A DNA stretch of 64,000 nucleotides from Scytonema tolypothrichoides VB-61278 (GCF_000828085.3 NZ_JXCA02000023.1:319136-383135); one strand, 5' to 3'. Positions 26,397 through 35,348 are shown, counted from the stretch's first letter. Numbers and translations are program-made. Notes: generated by a model not told the origin, from the letters alone.

Positions 26397-28235
26397 TCAC
26401 TCAATCTTCAAGTTAAAGGGTAAGCGAGCATAGATACCCTGTGGATCGTTCATCTTCCGCAGAATTGCTAATTCCTGTTGCAGTTTTTGGAATTCACTCA
26501 TCAACGGATCTGGTGCTTTGAGTTGCACTTTATCCATGCCTAAAACAGTTCGTACTTCTTCACTCACTCGTCCAAAAAAGCGTTCTCTGAGATTGCCTCC
26601 TTTGGGATATTCTTGTAATTGCCAATTATCTCCCAGATTTGCGGCAGTAGCTGCGTATTTAACAGCAGCATCCAAACCACCAATGTCATCCACCAAACCT
26701 ATTTTCTTTGCTGCTGCACCAGACCAAACTCGTCCTTGAGCAATTTCAGCGACTTTTTGCTTGGGAAGTTTGCGACCTTGTGCGACTTTGTTAAGAAATA
26801 TGTCGTAAATTCGGTTAACACTACGTTGGTATATTGCTAATTCCTCGGGAGATTTAGGGCGAGCAACAGTTTGAGTATCAGCATAGCGGGCAGTTTTCAC
26901 TGCATCCCAGGTCACACCATTGTCATTTGCCAGTTTTTGGAAATTAAGAATCTGTCCAAACACGCCTATGGAACCTGTAATTGTATTAGGTTCAGCAAAA
27001 ATGCGTTTAGAATCTGTAGCAATCCAGTAGCCACCAGAGGCGGCGACATTACCCATGGACACAACAACGGGTTTTTTTTCACCAGTCAGCCGCACTTCTC
27101 TTTGTATTACTTCAGAACCAGAAACGCTACCACCTGGACTGTTTATCCGCAGGATGACTGCTTTGACGTCTTCATCTTGACGTAACCGACGGAAAATTTT
27201 GGCAAAGCGATCGCCCCCCACATCTCCATCATCTCCCTGTCCATCGACAATCTCTCCCTCAGCATAAACCACCGCAATTTTATTTTTCGAGTTGCGTTCA
27301 ACACCCAAAGATTTTCCAGCAACTCCTGCATAATCTTTGAGGCTGATTTGAGCGAATGTGTTATCTTCCTTATCGCTGTTGGTCAACTGCTTAAGGTCAG
27401 CAACCACCTGATCAAAATATCCTACTTTATCAACTAAGCGATTCGCTTTGGCTTGATCTGCTAACAACAAAGCTTGATTATCGGCGATCGCCTGCAACTG
27501 TTGCGGTTTTATTTTGCGACTTGCTCCTACCGTAGCACGCCACTCTCCCCAAACATCATTCAACAATTCCTGAGTTTGTGCACGGTTTTCTGGACTCAGC
27601 TTTGTGAGTATAAATGGTTCAACTGCTCCTTTGAACTTACCTACCCGTACAATCTGAACACCAACACCGTACTTCTCCAAAGCCCCAGCATAGAACATTG
27701 GTTGAGCGCTCAAACCATTGATTTCCATTCCTCCTAAGGGGTTAACCACAATGCTATCAGCCACAGAACTTAAGTAATACTCTTTTTCACCCCAATCCAT
27801 CCCATATGCTATAATTTTCTTCCCAGCAGCACGGCACTTCTCCAACGCCTGACGGATTTCTTTGAGGGTGGCAAAGCCTGTTACTCTACCCTCTGTGGCA
27901 ACATCAGTTGCATCCAAATATATACCAACAATTCGTTTGTCGTTCCGTGCTTTGTCCAAAGCCTCCAAAACTGTCCGGAGTGATATTGTTTTGTTGTCGT
28001 CACCTGATAATGCATTTTGAAGCAATTCACTAGAACTTGGCTGACCATCAGTGATGTTTGTAGACAAATCAAAAACCAGCACTGATTTATCTTTCACAAC
28101 AGGACCGACATCTTTGGATGAGGCTGCTGCAAACAGTAGAAACAACAGTCCAGTCGTTCCCACACCGCAGAAAATGAACAGTCCCAATAGGCTTCCGAGT
28201 AGGCTGGCAAAAGTTTGTTTGAGAAAATTACGCAT
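26397..28235 (-). CDS. sppA: Signal peptide peptidase SppA, 67K type
   Basis: A 612-residue membrane-bound Ser/Lys peptidase that degrades cleaved signal peptides. An N-terminal transmembrane helix (LGLFIFCGVGTTGLLFLLF) precedes two tandem ClpP-like domains. The general-base Lys lies in DWGEKEYYLSS of the first domain, and the nucleophile Ser in NVAASGGYWIA of the second, preceded by RINSPGGSVSGSEVI. Length fits the long (67K) form. In cyanobacteria a homologue has been linked to light-stress handling of antenna proteins. Single gene; repeats flank both ends. Confidence 0.95.
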   Translation of the reverse strand: MRNFLKQTFASLLGSLLGLFIFCGVGTTGLLFLLFAAASSKDVGPVVKDKSVLVFDLSTNITDGQPSSSELLQNALSGDDNKTISLRTVLEALDKARNDKRIVGIYLDATDVATEGRVTGFATLKEIRQALEKCRAAGKKIIAYGMDWGEKEYYLSSVADSIVVNPLGGMEINGLSAQPMFYAGALEKYGVGVQIVRVGKFKGAVEPFILTKLSPENRAQTQELLNDVWGEWRATVGASRKIKPQQLQAIADNQALLLADQAKANRLVDKVGYFDQVVADLKQLTNSDKEDNTFAQISLKDYAGVAGKSLGVERNSKNKIAVVYAEGEIVDGQGDDGDVGGDRFAKIFRRLRQDEDVKAVILRINSPGGSVSGSEVIQREVRLTGEKKPVVVSMGNVAASGGYWIATDSKRIFAEPNTITGSIGVFGQILNFQKLANDNGVTWDAVKTARYADTQTVARPKSPEELAIYQRSVNRIYDIFLNKVAQGRKLPKQKVAEIAQGRVWSGAAAKKIGLVDDIGGLDAAVKYAATAANLGDNWQLQEYPKGGNLRERFFGRVSEEVRTVLGMDKVQLKAPDPLMSEFQKLQQELAILRKMNDPQGIYARLPFNLKIE

Positions 28236-28391
28236 ATTTGTTATCAGTCATTAGTCATTAATTATTAGTCATTAGCCATGAGTCCTTAGACTGAGGACTA
28301 ATCACTTCGTATCTTCTTAATATTTCCACTTAATTCCTCACTCTTACTACTTAATAACCTAAAAACTAAGGGTTTTTATTTTTATTTTATT

Positions 28392-28523
28392 GTAAGAATT
28401 CAGAAGTCAGAATTCAGGAGTCAGAATAGTTAAAGAATCAGGAGAACATTTGGGGAAATGAATATACCAATAATAGACTCCTTATAAATTCTGGCTTCTG
28501 ACTTCTCAGTGCTGAATTCTTAC
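28392..28523. repeat. MITE-like element with 12-bp perfect terminal inverted repeats
   Basis: GTAAGAATTCAG at 28392 is matched by CTGAATTCTTAC at 28512. Inside are sub-repeats AAGTCAGAATTCAGGAGTCAGA and the complement of them (TTCTGGCTTCTGACTTCT). Related GAATTCAG text occurs at 22668-22712 and inside mutL. Confidence 0.7.
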
Positions 28524-28689
28524 CTTTTATTTGTCGTAAACTTTTGGAACACTTTAGTTGTTCTAGTGTAGCGTTACCAGTACAAAATAGCACCGTGATG
28601 ATTTCGGCAAATAACACTTTAGCTAAAGCGTAAACAGCGGCTTCTCTTTGGCAAGCCACTTGCAAAAAAAAGCATTACTAACTCAGCAA

Positions 28690-29250
28690 TGTCTGCTCGC
28701 AGTGTTAGCGCTTTTACGATATTTGACACTCCTCAGCCGTCGCGGCTGAGGATTCTTGCTAAGCCCTTCGGGCACGCTGCGCGAACATCCGTCCTCTCTA
28801 GATACCCAAATGCAAGCATTCAAATATCCCCGTTTGGGTACGTCCACAAGCGCACACGGACTGCCCGACCGCGTTTGAAATGATTTATTCAATTTCTTGC
28901 TTTTACTCTTACATTTGTGAGCCACTGCCGTGGTGAGGCAGTCCGCAGAACAGGGGGTTTCCACGCCAGGTGCACCGTCCTTGGGAACCCGACAGCCAGT
29001 CGCCACAACGGGACGGCAGGTGCTCCACTTGGGGAGCCACCCCCGTGGGCGGGTCTCCCGACAGCCCGGGGAGTGGCGTGGAACCCCAAGACCGCACTGC
29101 CTCGGGAACCCCAACGCCAGATCCCTCTGTCGGGAAACACTCATCAAGGACTGGCTCCGCAAGGCGCTGCTCTGGGCAACGCACTGGCTCCCCATGAGGA
29201 ACTGCCGTGCATGGTTCCCCGGCATAAAGCAAGTGGCGGTGCAAGATCTA
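28690..29250. repeat. GC-rich mosaic of short palindromic repeats
   Basis: The stretch 28917-29250 is much richer in GC than its surroundings and open in several frames on both strands, as expected for non-coding GC-rich DNA rather than a gene. It starts with a 9-bp-stem hairpin (CCTCAGCCG-TCG-CGGCTGAGG, 28731-28751). It contains recurring GGGAACCCGACAG / GTCTCCCGACAG / GTCGGGAAAC units and a 61-bp block (29147-29207) that recurs exactly at 46961-47021. It may contain the remains of an insertion sequence end, but I cannot identify one. Confidence 0.6.
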
Positions 29251-29334
29251 GGATTTATACTACCTTTCTTTCCGGATCAGGAGTTGTCCGCTCGACCTAC
29301 TTCGTCTTTTTTATATGCGCTTTACGGCTATATC

Positions 29335-29547
29335 TTATCGCATAACGGGGGCGTTTTTGTTCGCGAATTTAAAAGCCGTTCTAGAAGGACCTTGCTCTAA
29401 ACCCAATTTTTCGGTAAAAATTCTTATCCCAGCAGCTCTACCAGTTCGCTCACGGTTCATACCAATCACAACACCAATGAGTAGAGCTACGGATAGCCGG
29501 AAAACTACACTCTGCCAATCGTTTGGACTGAAAAACATATCACTCAT
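29335..29547 (-). pseudogene. Truncated MgtC/SapB-family gene
   Basis: The first ~40 residues (MSDMFFSPNDWQSVVFRLS then VALLIGVVIGMNRERTGRAAGIR) match the N-terminus of MgtC/SapB membrane proteins. At about base 29430 homology stops in mid-helix and the frame runs into unrelated repeat-like sequence. Full-length members are about three to four times longer, so this is a broken gene cut by the adjoining GC-rich repeat region. Confidence 0.65.
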
Positions 29548-29957
29548 TGCACACCTACCAAGAAGCTAGAACAAATACCCAAGCATCGACCAGCGTCTTG
29601 AGTGGAAACAAGCTCTCCCAAATCGCACTTATTGTGTTTAACGCTGCCATGTTATAGTTTTAAGAACTTAGTTAAGTACGGTTTTTTACTCGATTTTTCG
29701 TATTTAAATGTTAAGTTTCGGTTAAAAAACGAATCTTTGATGGAATTCGTGAAAAAACTTATGAAGAAAAGATCAATCTAGCGCATAGATTAATCAAGAC
29801 AACAAGCTCTCATTTTTGGCTTTTCACTTACTTAGTTGGTAGAATTGGAGTTCCCGAAAATGTACGTAAACTTATGCAAAACAAAAGTTATAAAAGTAAC
29901 TCTTGTTAATTTTAGATTAAATACGATTAAAGTAAATTATGAATAGGAGGTAGACTT
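29548..29957. other. AT-rich spacer, no gene seen
   Basis: About 410 bp between the MgtC remnant and the DUF7219-like gene. No open frame or repeat of note; the promoter of the downstream + strand gene should lie in its right half. Confidence 0.5.
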
Positions 29958-30221
29958 ATGGAACACTCTCATCAAAGAGACAAAGAAAAACTTCTCTACC
30001 CTCGCGCTCGTTACTACGGTCAAATCAAACCAGAAAATTTAGTGTTTAACGCCAATCTCCAAGAATTTTCTCAGAAGGTTAGCTACATCACTTGTTTAGA
30101 AACATCAGGGAAACTAGCACCACACGAAGCTTATGAAAATATTAAGGCACTTTGGAAACAGCTTAAACGCAGCAAAAAAGAATTGGGAATTGACAACGAA
30201 TCATCATCAGACATCACCTAA
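29958..30221 (+). CDS. Conserved cyanobacterial small protein (DUF7219-like)
   Basis: 87 residues with a good ribosome site (AGGAGG before the ATG). Text such as YPRARYYGQIKPENLVFNAN, LQEFSQKVSYITCLE, YENIKALWKQLKRSKK resembles a conserved cyanobacterial family I place, from memory, as DUF7219. Predicted soluble and helical. Function unknown. Its stop overlaps that of the convergent gene at 30218 by 4 bp. Confidence 0.65.
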   Translation: MEHSHQRDKEKLLYPRARYYGQIKPENLVFNANLQEFSQKVSYITCLETSGKLAPHEAYENIKALWKQLKRSKKELGIDNESSSDIT

Positions 30222-30433
30222 GATATCTCAAAATCATCGTTGACGACCTCAAACTCTTTTGAGTTCAAAGACACGACAATGTCTTCTGAATTTACCTGAA
30301 TGAGCCAGCGTTCACTAGGATAATCGCCGGATAAAACTTCTTTGGCACAGACTTTTCCAACTCGTCCAGCCACATATGCTGGATATAGAATCAGCACTTT
30401 ATCTCCGATTTTAGGGGCAATGGCACTTCTCAA
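30218..30433 (-). CDS. Small conserved-looking protein, unknown
   Basis: 71 residues from a TTG (a stop codon lies just upstream in frame). Text like KIGDKVLILYPAYVAGRVGKV resembles a short KOW/SH3-type beta-barrel, followed by RWLIQVNSEDIVVSLNSKEFEVV. No firm family. Convergent with and overlapping the DUF7219-like gene. Confidence 0.5.
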   Translation of the reverse strand: MRSAIAPKIGDKVLILYPAYVAGRVGKVCAKEVLSGDYPSERWLIQVNSEDIVVSLNSKEFEVVNDDFEIS

Positions 30434-30670
30434 CTACAACTTTCAAAAATGGACTGAATATACGGTAAAAACCGATGTATTCATAACCTTATATTAACCA
30501 TAAACACGATGAAAATCCCCCTTGAGATATACATCAATGGGAATCAATAGTGTTGTGGCGACTACAGAGGGTTCCCCCGAGTGTGTAACAGACGCGTTGT
30601 GTTAGCGCAGAGAGTACGGCACCAAAGTCTATGCATTAAGTGCGTCATAGACTTATAAAAAACGAAAAAC

Positions 30671-30737
30671 CTCACCCCCCGCCCCTCTCCGCGATTTCGG
30701 AGAGGGGTGCGATGAAGGGCGGAGTGAGGTCTTTTTA
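30671..30737. terminator. Strong hairpin with U-tract
   Basis: Nested inverted repeat: CCTCACCCC ... GCCCCTCTCCG-CGATTTC-GGAGAGGGG ... GGCGGAGTGAGG followed by TCTTTTT, and on the other strand TGAGGTTTTTCG. It lies 50 bp beyond the stop of the LuxR-type regulator (- strand) and can end transcription from either side. It is a member of the CTCTCC palindrome family. Confidence 0.7.
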
Positions 30738-30785
30738 TTGTAAGTAATTAGGCGAACTTGATGCGGGTGGTACTTGATAACTGAG

Positions 30786-31445
30786 TCAAAGCATGATTAA
30801 ACCCAACCTCACACCAACAGTCACAGCTTCTGTGCGCGTCGAGACACCCAGCTTTTGAAAAATAGATGAGAGGTGAAATTTAACAGTATGGTCGGAGATA
30901 TTTAAACGTTTGGCGATCGCCTTATTACTCAATCCCGAACCAAGCATCTGCAAAACTTCTATTTCTCGTGGTGTGAGTGCTTGCACAGGATGTGCAGTGT
31001 CTTTCTCTCGTACACTCGACTCTTTGAGAGGAAGCAGAAACTCGATAGTATCAGAATGGAGTACGACTAGTCCAAGGGCGATCGCCTCAACAGCCGCCAC
31101 AATTTCCGACTCTGTACTGCTACTCGGCAATATGCTGCGTACACCAGCACGCAGCGCTGCTTCCAAGTCTACACTATCGAGTTCATCAGTCAGAACAATC
31201 ATTGCAGGGTATGGCTGCTGTTGTGAAGAAAGCAATTTTTCCCAAACTAATTCTTGAAAGTGACCACTCACATCCAACAGCAGAACATCGGGTTGGACAT
31301 CGGGTTGTAGTTGCGAAAATTCCCTCGTCAATGCATCCAAATCTGATGCACTACCCACGACAGTGAGTTTAGAACTTGTCGCCACGACAGCTGACAAGCC
31401 AGCACGCACCACAGGCGAAGCAGCAACTACAAACACCTGAATCAT
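30786..31445 (-). CDS. LuxR/NarL-type regulator with degenerate receiver
   Basis: About 219 residues; ATG at 31445 chosen because GGAGG lies just upstream (an ATG 36 bp earlier is open but unsupported). The N-terminal ~120 residues are receiver-like: Asp58 in PDVLLLDVS sits at the phosphorylation site. But the acidic pair that should precede it reads VVAAS (Ala8/Ala9 in place of two acidic residues), and the conserved Lys region reads SILPSSS. Mg2+-dependent phosphorylation is therefore unlikely. The C-terminal LuxR helix-turn-helix is intact (LTPREIEVLQML, NKAIAKRLNISDHTVKFHL, KLGVSTRTEAV). It follows two HtrA-like genes on the same strand and probably shares their transcript. Confidence 0.88.
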   Translation of the reverse strand: MIQVFVVAASPVVRAGLSAVVATSSKLTVVGSASDLDALTREFSQLQPDVQPDVLLLDVSGHFQELVWEKLLSSQQQPYPAMIVLTDELDSVDLEAALRAGVRSILPSSSTESEIVAAVEAIALGLVVLHSDTIEFLLPLKESSVREKDTAHPVQALTPREIEVLQMLGSGLSNKAIAKRLNISDHTVKFHLSSIFQKLGVSTRTEAVTVGVRLGLIML

Positions 31446-31497
31446 ACCACCTCCGCTACCTGATACGTGCGTTACATTCATGAGTTACACCTCACCC

Positions 31498-31530
31498 CAA
31501 CCTCACCTTATTAAGGAGAGGGGAGGGGGT
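31498..31530. repeat. CTCACCTTATTAAGGAGAGG repeat at the end of the active HtrA gene
   Basis: The repeat supplies the last codons of the upstream protease (DPLPSP and the stop TAA) and most of the spacer before the regulator gene. Confidence 0.6.
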
Positions 31531-32368
31531 CAGATTTTGAATGCAACTTGGTATGACAAACTAATTGCTGTCCACCGCGCAGGATTTGTAACGATAATGC
31601 TTCGTTGCTGTTGGTGTTTTCAAGATAGCTGTTTAAATCATGAGGACTGGTGAACAATTTTCCTGAAACTCCAATGAGGACATCACCAACAAGCACACCA
31701 GCAGCTTCAGCAGCACTTCCAGAATTGACCGATAACACCAATAAACCCAAGTTACGTTTGTTGGTTGCATTCACCAGCACAGGTTGCAGCGTCACACCAA
31801 GCTTTTGACGATTTCCATGCAAAAAACGTTCTACAGCTTCGCTTGGTATTGCAACAGCCAAACCGTTGACAATCATGGTGTTAATCCCGATGACTCGTCC
31901 AAGACAGTCAGCAAGTGGACCACCGGAATTACCAGGAAACAGCCGAATATCAGCCATAACCACACGTTGATGATTAGCGTGGAGAATCCCACTTGTGACA
32001 GCACCACTATCACCAAAAGGATTACCGACTGCTAAGACGAATTCACCCACGCGTAAAGCATCAGAATTACCGATAGTTGCAGTGGGTAAATCAGTGGCGT
32101 TGATTTTAAGAGCAGCTAAATCTTTTGTTGGATCTATATTAGTACGTACAGCTTCAAAAATCCGTCCATCCGACAGTTCCACAGTTGCTTTATTGTTGGT
32201 AGCAACATGGGCATTCGTAATAATTAAACTATCTCCCTGGGTGGATTGCCAGATCACACCAGAACCACTACCAAAAGAACTACTACGCACTTTTACAGTC
32301 ACTTGGCGTAGATTTTCAGCCACTGATGCGAATTCATCACTCAAGCGTGTCATTGTTGTGATACTCAT
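31511..32368 (-). CDS. HtrA/Deg-like serine protease with PDZ (catalytically intact)
   Basis: A 285-residue S1C protease. The triad is present: His54 in ITNAHVA, Asp83 in DPTKDLAAL, Ser148 in FPGNSGGPL. One PDZ domain follows (LGLLVLSVNSGSAAEAAGVLVGDVL region, residues ~205-280). Unlike typical HtrA/DegP it has no signal peptide or membrane anchor, so it should act in the cytoplasm or at the thylakoid face. It is the middle gene of three: a pseudo-protease paralogue upstream (61 bp gap) and a LuxR-type regulator downstream. Protein quality control or regulated cleavage is likely; no substrate is evident. Confidence 0.92.
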   Translation of the reverse strand: MSITTMTRLSDEFASVAENLRQVTVKVRSSSFGSGSGVIWQSTQGDSLIITNAHVATNNKATVELSDGRIFEAVRTNIDPTKDLAALKINATDLPTATIGNSDALRVGEFVLAVGNPFGDSGAVTSGILHANHQRVVMADIRLFPGNSGGPLADCLGRVIGINTMIVNGLAVAIPSEAVERFLHGNRQKLGVTLQPVLVNATNKRNLGLLVLSVNSGSAAEAAGVLVGDVLIGVSGKLFTSPHDLNSYLENTNSNEALSLQILRGGQQLVCHTKLHSKSDPLPSP

Positions 32369-32429
32369 ATTCCATTCAAGTGCATTGAAACTAGCTATTT
32401 TCTATCTCCCCCATCTCCCTTGTCTGTCT

Positions 32430-33350
32430 CTACTCTTCGCTTGCAGGTTTCTCGCCAATTAGTATTGGTAACTCAACTAACGCGCCAGCACGGATAATTT
32501 GCACTTTGACAGTTTGATTAATGCGATCGCCACTATTCAAAAGTGCCAACACATCACCCGTATCATCCACAGGAGTCCCATCAAAACTAATCAACACATC
32601 TCCAATCAACACACCAGCCTTGTCAGCAGGTGCATTTGGCTCTACATTAACAACAATCACCCCACCAACAGAAGTTATATTGAGTGCAGTTTTCAAGTTC
32701 TTTGGTAAGCGTACGGGTTGCATTCCTAAACCCAGGTAGCCGCGTGGAATATGTCCTTTTGCCAACAATTCGTCAATCACGCGATTAACTGTAGAAGCTG
32801 GTATGGTAATAGCAGTACCGCGTCGTCCCGATGTGTTCATACCTACCACGAAACCCGCAGCATCTATAAGTGGTCCACCTGCAAAGCCAGGGTAAAGCGT
32901 GATGTCTGGACGGATGAACTGGTCTATATTTCCACCGATCATACTCTGCCAAGCACCACTGACAACACTCACTGCACCGATAGCTGCCCGGATGTCACCT
33001 TCGCCACTTCTTCCTAACCCCAGTACTAAGTGACCAACTTTTAGTGTTTTGGCGTCGCCTATTTTCCCCACTGGGATTTGTGGATTTTCGACTTTGAAAA
33101 CAGCGATATCAGTGGTAGGGTCACGTCCGATGAGTGTGACAGGTACAGTACTGCCATTTGATAAAGTGACTGTGACTTCGTCGTAGCGCCGGAGTGACTC
33201 GTCGGAAGTGATAATAATTCCATTGCGCCAGTGGATACCGCTAGGAGAAAAACGCTGACCAGCATTCACGGCAACAACAGCACCACCAACTTGCTCTACA
33301 ATGTCAGCTATATTGTTGGACAAAGCCATTAAGGCGTTAGGTGAAGACAT
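32430..33350 (-). CDS. HtrA/Deg-like pseudo-protease with PDZ (triad lost)
   Basis: A 306-residue paralogue of the next gene with the same S1C fold and a C-terminal PDZ (GVIVVNVEPNAPADKAGVLIGDVLI). Two of three catalytic residues are changed. The position of the His in ITNxHVV reads ITSDESL (Glu51), Asp81 is kept (DPTTDIAVF), and PGNSGGPL reads PGFAGGPL (Ala157 for Ser). It cannot work as a serine protease. The fold, PDZ core and reading frame are clean, so it is not a decaying gene. It lacks a signal peptide, like its neighbour. The start ATG has GAGG upstream. It may bind substrate for, or oligomerise with, the active paralogue (inference). Confidence 0.9.
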   Translation of the reverse strand: MSSPNALMALSNNIADIVEQVGGAVVAVNAGQRFSPSGIHWRNGIIITSDESLRRYDEVTVTLSNGSTVPVTLIGRDPTTDIAVFKVENPQIPVGKIGDAKTLKVGHLVLGLGRSGEGDIRAAIGAVSVVSGAWQSMIGGNIDQFIRPDITLYPGFAGGPLIDAAGFVVGMNTSGRRGTAITIPASTVNRVIDELLAKGHIPRGYLGLGMQPVRLPKNLKTALNITSVGGVIVVNVEPNAPADKAGVLIGDVLISFDGTPVDDTGDVLALLNSGDRINQTVKVQIIRAGALVELPILIGEKPASEE

Positions 33351-33987
33351 TTTATTCCTCTACTTTTTGAGAGATCACACAGGAGTAACTTTTCCTGATG
33401 TTGCGATCGTGCCGTTTTGTTCGTGTGAACAGCATCAGAAGAATGGGGGGAATTTGCCCTAGAAATATGGCTAGTACTCCAAGGCATAAATTCGGTTAGG
33501 GTATAAATATGAGCTTTTAAGGGAAGCTTTCGGCGGCATAACCCTATCTAAACTTACGCCGTAGTGTACTAGGTGGGGATAGGGAGGAAGGGAAGGGGTT
33601 TCTACCAAATGAGTGAAGCAGCCATCTATGGGGTTATGACACGGATGATGTTACGTCGTTTTACCGCTTAAAAATTTACTTTATAAATGGTCTGCTACAG
33701 TTATTTTCTCATCTGTAATTCCCTTTTGGAGAATTGGTATTATGTCTTCTGTTTGTATACAGAAGTGATCGAAAAATTTACACTCAAAGAGATTTTTTTA
33801 TACATGAGCAACTGAAAAGTTAGAATTAGCTGAGAAAATCATAAGAGCTTTCTAGATAAAATATAAGGTTTCTAGACGAAAATCCTTAGATAGTCATAAT
33901 CTGTAGACTAATTCTTCAAGCAACAATTAATTTAAAGTTCAAGCCAAAAGTTTCACTGTTAATTGATGTTGCGTTGAGGAATTTATC
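33351..33987. other. Divergent promoter region
   Basis: About 640 bp between the HtrA-like cluster (-) and the DM13 lipoprotein gene (+). A GATAGGG/CCCTATC-type imperfect inverted repeat lies around 33498-33552. No gene seen; AT-rich towards the right. Confidence 0.45.
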
Positions 33988-34491
33988 ATGAAAATGAAAC
34001 ATTTTTTACTACCAAGTATAGCGTTCCTGGTAATAGTTAGCTGTGCAAGAGAAGTTCAGTCTGCTGAAACTGATGTTGCGGTGAAGACTCAAGCAAATGC
34101 TGTCGTTCAGTTAGCACAATCTGAACAGTCAACTGCTACAAAGTCTGGCAGTTTTGTTTCTGGAGAACACACAACTCAAGGAACAGTCAGTATTACTGCC
34201 AAAAATGGCAAATCATTTCTAGAACTTGATAAGTCGTTTAAAACTTCCAACTCAGGACCAGATTTGGTCGTGATTTTGCATCGTTCAGATAATGTGATTG
34301 GTTCTACCAAACCACCATCTTATCCATTAAAAAAAGGAGATTATATCATCCTTGGTCGCTTAAAAAAATTTACTGGTGCTCAAACTTATTCTATCCCAAA
34401 CAACATTAATTTAGCAGACTACAAATCTGCTGTTATTTGGTGTCGCAAGTTCAACGCCACCTTTGGTGCTGCCAAGTTGAGCAATAGCTAA
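33988..34491 (+). CDS. DM13-domain lipoprotein
   Basis: A 167-residue exported protein. A lipobox-like end to the signal (LVIVSC) suggests lipid attachment at Cys20. After a linker comes a DM13 domain (GSFVSGEHTTQGTVSI, SNSGPDLVVILHRS, YIILGRLKKFTGAQTYSIP, YKSAVIWCRKFNATFGAAKL). DM13 domains have been proposed to bind redox groups; the conserved Cys in VIWCRKF is present. GAGGA lies upstream of the ATG. It is a single gene. Confidence 0.88.
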   Translation: MKMKHFLLPSIAFLVIVSCAREVQSAETDVAVKTQANAVVQLAQSEQSTATKSGSFVSGEHTTQGTVSITAKNGKSFLELDKSFKTSNSGPDLVVILHRSDNVIGSTKPPSYPLKKGDYIILGRLKKFTGAQTYSIPNNINLADYKSAVIWCRKFNATFGAAKLSNS

Positions 34492-34850
34492 AAATTAACA
34501 ACTAATCACAACTCACAGGGAGAAAATTTATCAAGACTTACGCAACTGTCACAAGCGAGGGCGCGGGGCAGCCGCGCAACCGCGCCAAACAACTAGATAA
34601 TAAACATGGGAACATTTGGACGTTTTAGTTGCTCAACTGAATAATGTTTTGGATGTTAAAAAATCCATCCCTGCTGTGCTGATTAGCAATGGCGTTAGTT
34701 TTTGCGAGTTCTAGGGCGATTTATAGCATATTCAAGCAGTACATCCCCATCCAACTCGTGCCATCAGATTGGTTGATGTGTCCACCTGTGGGTAGAGTTG
34801 CGCTGCGGTCAAATACACCAATATTAAACATCCTCTTAATTACGCAGTTT
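34492..34850. other. Spacer with a short repeat
   Basis: Contains AGACTTACGCA (34534) followed by GC-rich GCGCGGGGCAGCCGCGC palindrome-like text. The open frames here are short and not protein-like. Confidence 0.4.
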
Positions 34851-35348
34851 TCAATGATGTTCCTTGTTAGGATAATAGTCAGAGCAATTGATAGCTTCTT
34901 CGGTTAAAGCAGTTGTTGGATGTATCGCACATTTGAGATAAGGATTGTTTTTGAAGTATTGACATTTCTTACAAGGAACTTGAGAAAGGATTTTGGCTGT
35001 TGTCAATCTATGTTGTCTAACTTTCCAAGCATTTGAAAGCCGAAAAGCAACAATCATCCAAAAAGTGATTAAGCTCAAGGGAAGCCAAAAGAGTATTCCA
35101 TCAGGTACCGCTGTTTGTTGCTGTTTTGTCCCGTGTGATGGTGTAACCTCTGGTTCTGCTTTGACCAATTCTATTTCTATTAAATTAGTTTTATCAACAC
35201 TATTATTTATAGATATATTAACTTTAACAAAATCTTCATGCATATTATGCAATTCCATTAAAAGAAGAAGAAATAAAACAAGAAGAGATTTTGCACGCTT
35301 CACAGTTCCATACACATGTATGGGAAAAATCCGTCTCAAGTCGTGCAA
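34851..35348 (-). CDS. Membrane protein with conserved-looking C-terminal four-Cys module
   Basis: Up to 165 residues; the true start is uncertain (ATG at 35258 is also possible). There is a membrane helix near the middle ([20 protein letters not shown]), then a cytoplasmic-looking basic segment. The C-terminal module has cysteines spaced C-x2-C-x10-C-x14-C ([23 protein letters not shown]), which could bind a metal or an Fe-S group. Function unknown. It lies next to a pentapeptide-repeat gene on the same strand. Confidence 0.6.
   Translation of the reverse strand: MHDLRRIFPIHVYGTVKRAKSLLVLFLLLLMELHNMHEDFVKVNISINNSVDKTNLIEIELVKAEPEVTPSHGTKQQQTAVPDGILFWLPLSLITFWMIVAFRLSNAWKVRQHRLTTAKILSQVPCKKCQYFKNNPYLKCAIHPTTALTEEAINCSDYYPNKEHH

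Noticed and set aside
28438..28665. 75-codon - strand frame beginning [16 protein letters not shown]
   Set aside because: It runs through the GTAAGAATTCAG element and has no recognisable family or ribosome site; a gene remnant is possible but not supported.
28683..29400. Overlapping long open frames on both strands, up to 180 codons
   Set aside because: They occur in several frames at once in GC-rich repeat DNA, share text with the repeat copy at 46803-47111 and show no protein family features.
34689..34907. 72-codon + strand frame
   Set aside because: No ribosome site, overlaps the end of the - strand Cys-rich gene, and has no protein-like pattern beyond hydrophobicity.
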